The notes under the pieces were generated by a model that was not told the DNA's origin, did not search any database, and worked only from the letters and a program-made list of their open reading frames with translations. Position numbers and translations under genes: made by a program. From Peptococcaceae bacterium UBA7702 (GTDB lineage Bacteria; Bacillota; Dehalobacteriia; UBA7702), in assembly GCA_002482535.1 (NCBI GenBank), contig DLGE01000001.1, forward strand, positions 62,001-126,000: DNA of 64,000 nt, read 5' to 3'. How positions within the stretch are numbered: position 1 is the first letter of the stretch; every line of letters starts with the position of its first letter. This document shows, in pieces, positions 44,277 to 51,885 of this stretch.

Positions 44277-45812
44277 ATGGAATTTTATGAGAAACTCGAT
44301 TTTCTGATGAAACTAACCAATACAACCAACAGCGCCCTGGCTTTATACACAAAGTTGGATCCATCTCATATCAGCCGCCTGCGCCGGGGACAAAGAAACA
44401 CCTTGAGAAACACGGGAACCATTCAACTGATGGCCGCCTATTTTGCCAGAAACGCCAGGGCGGACTATCAACGCAAGGCCCTGGCCGACGTGGTAAAAAT
44501 AGCTCCCCTTGGTGCGGATCAGAGCAAGCTTTCCGTCGCCGTCGCCGCGTGGCTGCAAGAGGGGAAGCCCGATGAATTCACAACGGTGAAAGATTTCCTC
44601 AACGGGTTTTCCGGTTATCCTCCAAAGAAACCGTTGGAGGCAGTCATCTCCTATAAAAAGGGAGACGATGACCGGCCCTTGGCCGATGTTTCCGTTTATT
44701 ACGGTGTAAAAGGGAAGCAACAGGCGGCCAAGTCTTTTTTAGAAGAAGTGATTGCCACAGAGGGCAGCCGGACTTTAATGCTGTTTAGCGATGAAGCAAC
44801 CGACTGGATGGTCGAAAGGGAATTTGCCCCGGAGTGGGCCGCTCTTATGAACCAAGTGCTGAAAAAGGGCAACCGCATTATCATCATCCATACGGTCAGC
44901 CGTGACCTTGATGAAATGCTCCACGCCATCAGACAATGGATGCCCCTTTACATGACAGGGTTGATCGAGCCTTACTTTTATCCCAAAAAAAGAGACGGCT
45001 TGTTTAAACAAACCCTCTTCCTTTCTCCCGGTGTCGCGGCGGTTACCTCTCATTCTCTGGGCAATTCCATTCACGACGCCGCAAACTTCTTTACGAAAGA
45101 TACAGAGATCATCCAGGCTCTTACCACGGAATTTAGTGAATTCCTGAAACGCTGCCGACCGTTGCTGCAAATCTACACCACCAGGGAGAGACCAATTTAC
45201 TTCGAATCCCTGAGCCAATTTGAAAAGGGGCGACGTAATCTTCTGCTGAAAACGGAATCTCTTTCACTGTTTACCATGCCAGAAGAGGTTTTATCAAAAA
45301 TATATGGCCGTCTCAGTAAAATGGACGGCAAATTATCGGCTTTAAGAGAGCAGAGAATTCATTTTTTCGAAGAAAATATAAAAGAATATGCGATAACGGA
45401 GCTGGTTCAGATGTTTGACGCCGCCAAGGTAAGGGAGGGCAAAATTAGAGTATCGTTCTCCGAAATGCTCCCAGACGGCGCCGCTTACTACCGGCCCGAG
45501 GAGTATATCCAGCATCTTGTCCATCTTGAAAAGCTTCTGTGCGAAAACGAGAATTTTCATGTTCATTTGATTCCCGCGGAGGAGTCTGAATATATGGTTG
45601 TGGTGAAGGAGGATTACGGCGCCATTGTGGCCAAAACTTCGGCGCCTCCCATCGCTTTGGTGATTTGGGAACTCAACATGGTCTCCGCCTTTTGGGACTA
45701 TCTCCGGGGCGTCGTTGGGGAAAAGGAGTATGATTTTGTCAGTAATGAGGAGTCCGCGAAAAAGCTGCGTTCGTATATTGACACTTTGAGCAGTTATTTG
45801 AAGGAGAAATAA
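44277..45812 (+). CDS. Large regulator-like protein with an Xre-type N-terminal helix-turn-helix
   Basis: 511 residues from ATG 44277 (GAGGTGATC upstream; the in-frame GTG at 44268 lies in that site). Residues about 5-45 look like a phage-repressor-type HTH (ALALYTKLDPSHISRLRRGQRN). The remaining 450 residues match no family I can name: there is no membrane segment, a phospholipase-D-like or receiver-like mid-region (TLMLFSDEATDWMVEREFAPEW, RIIIIHTVSRDLDEMLHAIRQWM), and an all-alpha/beta C-terminus. It is divergent from the split surface protein gene and probably regulates it. Function is inferred only from the HTH and position. Confidence 0.7.
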   Translation: MEFYEKLDFLMKLTNTTNSALALYTKLDPSHISRLRRGQRNTLRNTGTIQLMAAYFARNARADYQRKALADVVKIAPLGADQSKLSVAVAAWLQEGKPDEFTTVKDFLNGFSGYPPKKPLEAVISYKKGDDDRPLADVSVYYGVKGKQQAAKSFLEEVIATEGSRTLMLFSDEATDWMVEREFAPEWAALMNQVLKKGNRIIIIHTVSRDLDEMLHAIRQWMPLYMTGLIEPYFYPKKRDGLFKQTLFLSPGVAAVTSHSLGNSIHDAANFFTKDTEIIQALTTEFSEFLKRCRPLLQIYTTRERPIYFESLSQFEKGRRNLLLKTESLSLFTMPEEVLSKIYGRLSKMDGKLSALREQRIHFFEENIKEYAITELVQMFDAAKVREGKIRVSFSEMLPDGAAYYRPEEYIQHLVHLEKLLCENENFHVHLIPAEESEYMVVVKEDYGAIVAKTSAPPIALVIWELNMVSAFWDYLRGVVGEKEYDFVSNEESAKKLRSYIDTLSSYLKEK

Positions 45813-45863
45813 AAAAACCGCAATCAATGATTCATAGAAGAAAGAAAAAACCGCAATCAATGA
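45812..45863. repeat. Short direct duplication at the end of the regulator gene
   Basis: The 19-base string AAAAAACCGCAATCAATGA occurs at 45812-45830 and again at 45845-45863, a 33-base period. The second copy forms the left arm of the terminator. Confidence 0.8.
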
Positions 45864-45887
45864 CGAACTTGATTGTGGTTTTCTATT
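45847..45887. terminator. Bidirectional terminator between convergent genes
   Basis: A 14-bp stem, AAAACCGCAATCAA with TTGATTGTGGTTTT (one G-U), an 8-base loop, T-rich on the plus side and A-rich on the other. It serves the regulator at 44277 and the AraC gene. Confidence 0.85.
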
Positions 45888-46587
45888 TTTTTAGCTTGTT
45901 CCGGTATTCCCTGGGGCTTAACCCCTCGATCTTTTTGAAGACCCGGGAAAAATAGCTGACGTCGCTGAAACCGGATTCCATGGCCGCGTCGTTGATGGTA
46001 GCGCTTGGTTCCGCCAGGATGATTTTGGCATGTTCCAAACGCACATAGGTGATATAGTCGGTGATCGTGTAGCCGAAGGTTTTGCGGAAAAGATGGCTGG
46101 TATAACTGCCGTTTAAATGAACGGAAGCGGCGATATCCTCAATGGTAATCTTTTCCTTAAAGTGGGTTTGAATGTATCGGGAAACAGCGTAAACGGCCTG
46201 GAGCGTATGATCCTTTTCGGATTCTTTGATGATTTCCGTGAGGTGTTCAATGACTTTGAACATCCACTTGCGGACCGTATCCGTATCCTTGAGGCCGTAG
46301 AGCTCTTCGTAAATCAGCGCATTATGAAAATGGTAATCTTCATTATGGGCGCCGATATCGGCCACGGACCGGGATAACCAAATGAGCAGTTCCAATATGC
46401 GGCCTTTGATCAGGCTGAACTGGCTGCCGTGGGTTTCGCAGAGGGTGTCAAACAATTCGTCAAAAATGCCTTTGGCTTCTTCGGTCTGACCCCGCCGTAT
46501 GCGTAAACGCAGGTTTTTTTCCGCTTCGGCAATGCGGATTTCCAGCGCTTCCCGTTTTTCATTGTTTTGCAAATCTTTTTTTATCAT
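45883..46587 (-). CDS. AraC-family transcriptional regulator
   Basis: 234 residues. The N-terminal 130 residues are helical and match no sensor I recognise. Residues about 135-232 form the two-HTH AraC DNA-binding domain (ITIEDIAASVHLNGSYTSHLFRKTFG and INDAAMESGFSDVSYFSRVFKKIEGLSPREYR). It overlaps the cobD start-stop junction as ATGA, so it is the last gene of the minus-strand cobalamin operon and may regulate corrinoid or methylotrophy genes. It ends in TAG, rare in this window; read-through would add only 8 residues. Confidence 0.88.
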   Translation of the reverse strand: MIKKDLQNNEKREALEIRIAEAEKNLRLRIRRGQTEEAKGIFDELFDTLCETHGSQFSLIKGRILELLIWLSRSVADIGAHNEDYHFHNALIYEELYGLKDTDTVRKWMFKVIEHLTEIIKESEKDHTLQAVYAVSRYIQTHFKEKITIEDIAASVHLNGSYTSHLFRKTFGYTITDYITYVRLEHAKIILAEPSATINDAAMESGFSDVSYFSRVFKKIEGLSPREYRNKLKK

Positions 46588-47612
46588 TCTATGTTTAATG
46601 CTTCGATCAGTTCTATGTTATCATCGTGCAGTCTGACGACAATACGGTAAAAGCCTTGGCGAAGACCCTCGTAATTGCCACAGTCCCGGATCATAATCCG
46701 CTTTTTGAGACAGTCTCCGTAGAGGGAAGGGGGGCCTTGGAAAAACAAATAATTGGCGGCGGAATCATAAACCGTAAACCCTGCCTCCTTTAAAGCAACC
46801 CGGAGATAGGCGCGTTCTTCTTTGATCAGATTCAAGGCGGTTTTGACGTATGCTTGCTCCTTAACTGCGGCGATACCGGCCTTCTGGGCCGGAATGGAAA
46901 CGCTCCACGGCTGTGTGCAACACTTCATTTTATGAAGCAGCGCTTCATTGGCGGTGAAGCCGAAACCGAGGCGCAGCCCCGCCATGGCGTAGATTTTGGT
47001 AAAGGCTTTGAGAATGAAAAGGTTGGGGAAGCAGTGAAGCCTGTCCTTCATGGTATGGGCTTCGGGATCGTCCAGAAAGTCATTGAAGCATTCGTCGAGA
47101 ACAAAGAAGATGTCTTTTTCCCGGCAGCGTTCCAAAATCTTTAAGAGCAGATCGTTTTCGGTGAGAATCCCCGTGGGATTGTTGGGATTGCACAGAAAAA
47201 CGATGTCGAGATCGTCGGTTAAGGCGTTAAGGTAAGCTGTCTGTAAATGGAAGCCCTCGGCCTCCTTTAAATAATGATAGCGGATTTCACAGTCCACGGT
47301 CTGCAAAGCCTGTTCGTATTCGTGAAAGGAAGGGGCGAGCAACAGCGCCTTTTTCGGTTTTAAGGCCAAGCACAGGGAAAAGATCAGCTCGGCGGCGCCG
47401 TTGCCGCAGATGATCTGCTCCTGTTCCACCTTTTCGTGGGCCGCAATGGCCTGGATCAACTCCTGGCAAAGGGGATCCGGGTAGTGGGCGGCTTCTTTGA
47501 CACCGTTGCAGGCTGCCTCGATCACCGCGGCCGGTGTGCCCAAAGGATTGATGTTGGCGGAAAAGTCCAACATATTTTTGTGGCTGTAAATATCACCGCC
47601 GTGCTTATACAT
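46584..47612 (-). CDS. cobD: L-threonine-O-3-phosphate decarboxylase-like aminotransferase (CobD)
   Basis: 342 residues, PLP-dependent fold type I, close to histidinol-phosphate aminotransferases. The start MYKHGGDIYSHKNMLDFSANINPLG is typical of CobD. Also visible are CNPNNPTG, FVLDECFNDFL and the PLP lysine in FILKAFTKIYAMAGLRLGFG. It supplies (R)-1-aminopropan-2-ol phosphate for the nucleotide loop of cobalamin. Context (cbiK and cbiMNQO upstream) supports CobD over HisC. It overlaps cbiK by 8 bases. Confidence 0.9.
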   Translation of the reverse strand: MYKHGGDIYSHKNMLDFSANINPLGTPAAVIEAACNGVKEAAHYPDPLCQELIQAIAAHEKVEQEQIICGNGAAELIFSLCLALKPKKALLLAPSFHEYEQALQTVDCEIRYHYLKEAEGFHLQTAYLNALTDDLDIVFLCNPNNPTGILTENDLLLKILERCREKDIFFVLDECFNDFLDDPEAHTMKDRLHCFPNLFILKAFTKIYAMAGLRLGFGFTANEALLHKMKCCTQPWSVSIPAQKAGIAAVKEQAYVKTALNLIKEERAYLRVALKEAGFTVYDSAANYLFFQGPPSLYGDCLKKRIMIRDCGNYEGLRQGFYRIVVRLHDDNIELIEALNIE

Positions 47613-48393
47613 GGTTTTTCTCCTCTTTTTCGGCGTGATAGAGGAAGATATCGCGAATCTCCTTGATTTCCCCCAATCCCTTACAGGCGTAGGATACTGT
47701 AAAACCCATTTCGGTTAAGCGGCTTTTCCAGGAATTTTCGTCTTCGCCGACCATGTCGTGGTTGGCATGATCCCCGGCAACGATCATCAAAGGAACGAGA
47801 TGTACCTTTTGATAGGGGGATTTCTTCAGCAAACGGAGCATGGTGTTAAAATCGGGGTAGCCCTCCACGGTGCCGACGAAAAAGTTAGGGTGGCCCGCCG
47901 CTTTCATCATATAATCCAAAGCGGCGTAGGCGCTGTCGGCATAATGCTCCGTGCCGTGACCCATCAGCAAAAGCGCCGTGTCCTCCCGCAGGGGATATGT
48001 TTTTACCAAGGCGTCAATGACGGCGAAATAGTCTTCGGTGGCATAAAGCAGCGGTTTGCCCAGGGCAACGCGCTGAAAATCGCCGCGTCTTGCTTCGACG
48101 GCTGCCGTCATCAGATCGTTTTCGGTGCCGTTGATGATGTGGGTGGGCTGTACGAGGATGTCTTTTATACCGTCATCGGCCATTTGGGCCAGGGCCTCGG
48201 CCACGGAAAGGATGCTGATCTGATCCCGCTCTTTTAATTTTTTCCGAATCATAGAGCTGGTCCAGGCGCGATAGAGTCTTCTTTCGGGAAAGGCGGCGGA
48301 TAGCTCCGCTTCAAGGCGTTCAATGGTTTTTACTCTCGTTTCATGGTAACTCGTGCCGAAACTGACGACGAGCAATCCTTTTTTTGGGGTCAT
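47605..48393 (-). CDS. cbiK: Sirohydrochlorin cobaltochelatase CbiK
   Basis: 262 residues, class II chelatase. It begins KGLLVVSFGTSYHETRVKTIERLE. Metal-binding histidines appear in LLMGHGTEHYADS and IVAGDHANHDMVGE, plus the Glu in GTVEGYP. It inserts cobalt into sirohydrochlorin (precorrin-2), the committing step of the cobalt-early pathway. There is no signal peptide, so it is a cytoplasmic type. It overlaps cbiO by 4 bases and follows the cobalt transporter genes, so metal import and insertion are co-expressed. Confidence 0.95.
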   Translation of the reverse strand: MTPKKGLLVVSFGTSYHETRVKTIERLEAELSAAFPERRLYRAWTSSMIRKKLKERDQISILSVAEALAQMADDGIKDILVQPTHIINGTENDLMTAAVEARRGDFQRVALGKPLLYATEDYFAVIDALVKTYPLREDTALLLMGHGTEHYADSAYAALDYMMKAAGHPNFFVGTVEGYPDFNTMLRLLKKSPYQKVHLVPLMIVAGDHANHDMVGEDENSWKSRLTEMGFTVSYACKGLGEIKEIRDIFLYHAEKEEKNHV

Positions 48394-49247
48394 AGTGCGG
48401 CGCTCCTTTTACTGATGTCGTGAATATAAAGCTCCAGTTCTGCAAGATTGCGGGGGGGCGGCAGCGCCGGGTCAAGGAGTCCCTTGGCGCAGAGATCGTC
48501 AAAAAGCCGCAAGGCCGAGGGCTTTTGTAAATTGGTGGCAATTAAGGTTTTTTCATCGCTGAAAACGGTTCTGGGCGTGCCGCTTTTTAAAATGTTACCT
48601 TCATGAAATAAGATCACTTCGTCGGCCCAGGCGTAGGCATGGTCCACATCGTGGGTGGAAATCAACACCGTGATGCCCTTTTTGGCCAACTGGTCGATGT
48701 GGTGATTGACGATGGCGGTATGCTTCGGATCCAAGGCCGCCGCCGGTTCATCTAAGACGATGACTTCCGGATCCATGACCAAAATGTCGGCGATGGCCAC
48801 CTGCTTTTTCTGCCCGCCGCTTAAAAAGTGGGTGGGCTTTTCCTGAAAGGGTGTGATTTCCAGTTCCTCAATGCTGCGGTTGACCCGGGCTTTGACTTCC
48901 TCTGTGGCGAGACCGAGATTCATAGCGCCAAAGGAAATCTCTTGGCGGACACTGGCGGAAAACAGTTGGCGGTCGGGATCTTGGAATACGATGCCGACTT
49001 TACTTCTCAGCTGGAGTAAAAAGTCCTTTTTATAGCGGTAGGGCTCTCCTTTATAATACAGCGTGCCAGCCTCAGGCTGATGAATACCGTTGAGGCAGAG
49101 GAAAAAGGTGGATTTCCCGGAGCCGTTGGCGCCTAAAAAAGCGATTTTGCGCCCTTTTTTGATCTCCAGATCAATGCCTTTTAAAGCATTGGTGCCATCT
49201 TCATAAGTGAAGCTGATGTTTTCTGCTTTGATGATCGTTTCTTCCAT
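48390..49247 (-). CDS. cbiO: Cobalt ECF transporter ATPase CbiO
   Basis: 285 residues from ATG 49247, giving MEETIIKAENISFTYEDG. A longer frame upstream overlaps cbiQ and looks non-coding. The ribosome-binding site is weak. It is an ABC ATPase with Walker A GANGSGKST, Q-loop VFQDPDRQLF, signature LSGGQKKQVAIADIL, Walker B VIVLDEPAAALDP and switch His STHDVDHA. It powers cobalt uptake with CbiM, CbiN and CbiQ. It is the fourth gene of the riboswitch-controlled operon. Confidence 0.93.
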   Translation of the reverse strand: MEETIIKAENISFTYEDGTNALKGIDLEIKKGRKIAFLGANGSGKSTFFLCLNGIHQPEAGTLYYKGEPYRYKKDFLLQLRSKVGIVFQDPDRQLFSASVRQEISFGAMNLGLATEEVKARVNRSIEELEITPFQEKPTHFLSGGQKKQVAIADILVMDPEVIVLDEPAAALDPKHTAIVNHHIDQLAKKGITVLISTHDVDHAYAWADEVILFHEGNILKSGTPRTVFSDEKTLIATNLQKPSALRLFDDLCAKGLLDPALPPPRNLAELELYIHDISKRSAAL

Positions 49248-49270
49248 AAATGGTTTATAACTTCTTTCGT

Positions 49271-50050
49271 TTATATTCCGAGATAAGCGCAGCATAGAGC
49301 AGCTGCTATAAGGCAGAGAGAAAAAATAACGAGGAGCGTGATTTCCTTTTTCGTGGCGGTGTTGGTTTCCTCTAAAACGGAAATCACCCCATTGTAACAC
49401 CGGGATTCCATGGCGTCGTACATTTCGTTGGCCCGTTTCATGGCTCGCACCAACAAAATGGCCATCAGTTCTCCCAACGCTTTCCAGCTGGTTTTTTTAT
49501 CCTTGTTGCCGAGGCGGCAGATCTGAGAGATCCGCAGTTGATAGGCAATGTCCAAAAGCACAAAGATGAAGCGGTAAATTAACATCATCATTTCGATGAT
49601 CAGATAAGGGCAGCGAACTTTTTTCAGCACCATCAGAATATCCGGCATCGGTGTGGAGAGGGTGAGAAAATAGAGGCAGGAGACGGAGGCCAGCGCCGTG
49701 AGAATTAGTTGCAGCACCAGATAAAGGCCGCTGAAACTGGCGGTCAAATACCAGCTGCCAATGGGAAGCGACAGCACGGAAAGAGGCGTTTTGGATAAAT
49801 TGGCGGCGATGGCAAAGGAGCTTAAAAATAAAAAGGCAAAAGGTATTGCCATGAAATGACAATACCTGCGCAGATTAGTACCTCCCTTAATGACGGTAAG
49901 GTAACTCATCGCTGCCAAGATGAGAACGGACAGGGTGACGGAACGGGTCGAAACCGTGACGATTAAGGCCATTATCGCCCAGGCCGTTTTGATATAGGGA
50001 TTATGATAACGTAATTTTGAATAATAGCAGAGCTTATCAATGATGATCAT
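49271..50050 (-). CDS. cbiQ: Cobalt ECF transporter transmembrane protein CbiQ
   Basis: 259 residues with about five or six transmembrane helices (KTAWAIMALIVTVSTRSVTLSVL; FMAIPFAFLFLSSFAI; LLVIFSLCLIAAALCCAYLGI). The coupling-helix region contains RAMKRANEMYDAMESRCYNG, matching the A-R-G-like motifs of ECF T components. It couples CbiO to the CbiM/N substrate unit. It is separated from cbiN by 6 bases. Confidence 0.92.
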   Translation of the reverse strand: MIIIDKLCYYSKLRYHNPYIKTAWAIMALIVTVSTRSVTLSVLILAAMSYLTVIKGGTNLRRYCHFMAIPFAFLFLSSFAIAANLSKTPLSVLSLPIGSWYLTASFSGLYLVLQLILTALASVSCLYFLTLSTPMPDILMVLKKVRCPYLIIEMMMLIYRFIFVLLDIAYQLRISQICRLGNKDKKTSWKALGELMAILLVRAMKRANEMYDAMESRCYNGVISVLEETNTATKKEITLLVIFSLCLIAAALCCAYLGI

Positions 50051-50056
50051 GGGGTT

Positions 50057-50422
50057 TTATTTAACGCTTTCTGCTTTTTCAATATCAATGCCGTTTTCCA
50101 CAAGGGCTTTTCTCATTTTTGTGCGCATGGTCAGGCGGCCTAAGATGAAGAAGAAAAGTCCGCTGCCCAAAGCTGCTTGGAGGCAAAAGAGTAAACTTTC
50201 GATTTCACCGGGAATTTCGCCGTCGGCGAAGATTCTTTCAAAGGGAGCACTGAACCAGGGCGTATAAGTCTCGTCGATGGAGGTAATCAAATCGCCTGCG
50301 GCGTCGTCAGAGCCGCCGAAAGCGGCGGTTTGCCCCAGAGTGATCACAGGAATCACGGCAATGGCGACACAGAGCAGCAAGAGAACAATGATGACGGTTC
50401 TGTTTTTGTTCGTTTTACTCAT
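50057..50422 (-). CDS. cbiN: Cobalt transport protein CbiN
   Basis: 121 residues with two transmembrane helices (about 8-30 and 85-110) and an extracytoplasmic loop containing GSDDAAGDLITSIDETYTPW, typical of CbiN. CbiN assists CbiM in metal loading. Overlaps cbiM by 4 bases (ATGA). At 121 residues it is somewhat longer than the enteric form of about 93-100, with a longer loop. Confidence 0.92.
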   Translation of the reverse strand: MSKTNKNRTVIIVLLLLCVAIAVIPVITLGQTAAFGGSDDAAGDLITSIDETYTPWFSAPFERIFADGEIPGEIESLLFCLQAALGSGLFFFILGRLTMRTKMRKALVENGIDIEKAESVK

Positions 50423-51171
50423 TTGGCAAGTCCTCCCATGAAACCGATTTCTGTTAATTCTGTTTTTGCGTGAGCTTCCAGGGCCATGACGATGACCACG
50501 GAAAGCAATCCTTCAATGACAGCCAACGGCACTTGCGTAACGGCAAAAACGCTTAGGAATTCCGCAAGAGAGGCAGAAAATCCGCCGACTTCCGAGGGAT
50601 AAGCCATGGCCAGCTGTACCGAGGTGATACAGTAAGTACCCAAGTCCCCCAGGAAACAGGCGAGGAATACGGCGATATGTTTCGGCACCTTAAGCAGCAG
50701 AGAGAGCTTGTAAACGCCGAAGGCGATGAAGGGGCCGGCAATGGCCATGGAAAAAGTGTTGGCGCCTAAGGTGGTAATGCCGCCATGGGCCAAAAGCAAA
50801 GCCTGGAACAGCAGGACAATGAGGCCGATGATGGACATGGCGCTGGGGCCGAAGAGCAGCGCGCCCAAGGGCGTACCCGTGGCATGGGAGCAGCTGCCGG
50901 TTACGGAAGGGACCTTTAAAGCTGAGATGACGAAGGTGTAAGCTCCCACCATGGCCAGAAGAATCAAGGCTTTTCTGTGTTCCAGGGAGAGTTTTTTGAT
51001 GGAGATAAAGCCAGCGACTAAAAAAGGAATGCAGGCGACGCCCCAGGCAACACAGTATTTGGGGGCCAAATAACCCTCCATAATATGCATTGCGGAAACG
51101 CCGGAGACCAGCAGGAAGGGGATACAGAGTCCCGTTACCAGAGCAATCAGTCGTTTTTGTTTTTGTGTCAT
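50419..51171 (-). CDS. cbiM: Cobalt ECF transporter substrate-binding membrane protein CbiM
   Basis: 250 residues. The first 27 residues are a signal peptide ending S-G-V-S-A just before MHIMEGYLAPKYC. Cleavage would expose the Met-His N-terminus, whose backbone and His ligands bind Co(II) in CbiM/NikM. Six or seven transmembrane helices follow, with GSCSHATGTPLGALLFGP and HGGITTLGANTFSMAIAGP as family motifs. It is the first gene of the operon, 109 bases after the end of the cobalamin aptamer, with AGGAGGG before the ATG. Confidence 0.95.
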   Translation of the reverse strand: MTQKQKRLIALVTGLCIPFLLVSGVSAMHIMEGYLAPKYCVAWGVACIPFLVAGFISIKKLSLEHRKALILLAMVGAYTFVISALKVPSVTGSCSHATGTPLGALLFGPSAMSIIGLIVLLFQALLLAHGGITTLGANTFSMAIAGPFIAFGVYKLSLLLKVPKHIAVFLACFLGDLGTYCITSVQLAMAYPSEVGGFSASLAEFLSVFAVTQVPLAVIEGLLSVVIVMALEAHAKTELTEIGFMGGLAK

Positions 51172-51185
51172 TTGTTTCCCTCCTA

Positions 51186-51226
51186 AATAAAAATAACAAC
51201 CGACCGGCGAACTCCGGCAGGTTGTT
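51186..51226 (-). terminator. Riboswitch-linked terminator upstream of cbiM
   Basis: On the minus strand AACAACCTGCCGG pairs with CCGGTCGGTTGTT around AGTTCG, followed by ATTTTTATTT. It lies between the aptamer and cbiM and is the likely OFF element. Confidence 0.85.
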
Positions 51227-51280
51227 AGGGAAAATCAATTCTTCCGACACCTCGCCATCGTTCGTAGCATGAGTGTTTGC

Positions 51281-51387
51281 TACGTTTGGCAGGTCTCCTG
51301 GCTTGGGATATTTCCCTTACAGTGGCGCGACCGCGCAGGATTTTCACCTGACTTCCCTATTCTCCGTTAAAAACGGCACCAAACGTA
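51281..51387 (-). promoter_or_regulatory. Cobalamin riboswitch controlling cbiMNQO-cbiK-cobD
   Basis: Read on the minus strand: outer stem TACGTTT/AAACGTA, then GGTGCC, GGGAAGTCAGGTG with AAAATCC, GCGCCACTG and the closing box GCCAGGAGACCTGCC, all conserved features of the class. Excess adenosylcobalamin should fold it so that the terminator at 51186-51226 forms and cobalt import stops. Confidence 0.96.
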
Positions 51388-51403
51388 TTCGATTATTTTC
51401 GTC

Positions 51404-51432
51404 ATGGTAACATAAGAGAAAAAAGAAGTCAA
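51404..51432 (-). promoter_or_regulatory. Sigma-A promoter of the cbiM operon
   Basis: Minus strand TTGACT (51432 to 51427), 17 bases, TACCAT (51409 to 51404), directly upstream of the riboswitch. Confidence 0.68.
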
Positions 51433-51573
51433 TAATATTTCTAAAACGACACAGTAAATTACAAGAAATCCAAAAATATTACAGAGTGCTCCCAAGGATT
51501 CCTCTAAAATGGCTCCATGAAGCGATTTTGTGGAAATATCCAAAAATTGTCCAAGAAATATAGCAATTTTGTC

Positions 51574-51602
51574 TTGATTTCATCACTGTTCTGCGCTACA
51601 AT
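51574..51602 (+). promoter_or_regulatory. Sigma-A promoter of the cobQ-hem operon
   Basis: TTGATT at 51574-51579, a 17-base spacer and TACAAT at 51597-51602, about 20 bases before the second riboswitch. Nothing else is visible between the two divergent promoters (51433-51573). Confidence 0.7.
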
Positions 51603-51623
51603 GAATGAAAATTTGATAAACGA

Positions 51624-51767
51624 AACGGTGCGATTTGCGCATAATAGGGAAACAGGTGATTCCTGTACTGTCCCAGCAACCGTGATACGGACGAAAAGAC
51701 GTGTGCCACTGCGAAGAGCGGGAAGGTGTCTGATTAGGATGATGTTAAGTCGGTAGACCTGCCGTTT
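51624..51767 (+). promoter_or_regulatory. Cobalamin riboswitch controlling the cobQ-cbiA-hem operon
   Basis: Outer stem AAACGG/CCGTTT; AATAGGGAAACAGGTG with ATTCCTGTACTGTCCC; CAACCGTGATACGG; GCCACTG; GCGGGAAGG; GATGAT-type linker and AGTCGGTAGACCTGCC. It is a longer variant than the divergent one, with the extra peripheral arm. The terminator at 51823-51856 lies between it and cobQ. Confidence 0.95.
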
Positions 51768-51822
51768 TTTGGGGTTCTCCTGGGTAGAGTTAGGTATGTT
51801 CAGATCCGTATTTTGCTATCTG

Positions 51823-51856
51823 AAACCGATTTTCCTCAGAGGAAATCGGTTTTTTT
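51823..51856 (+). terminator. Riboswitch-linked terminator upstream of cobQ
   Basis: AAACCGATTTTCCTC pairs with GAGGAAATCGGTTT (small mismatch) and runs into seven or more T residues. It sits 30 bases before the cobQ ATG. Confidence 0.88.
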
Positions 51857-51885
51857 ATTTTTCGTTTTTGAAGGAAGGATTCGCG

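Noticed and set aside
51769..51885. Longer start for cobQ
   Set aside because: The added codons cover the riboswitch terminator; the GAAGGAAGG site and the family N-terminus point to 51886.
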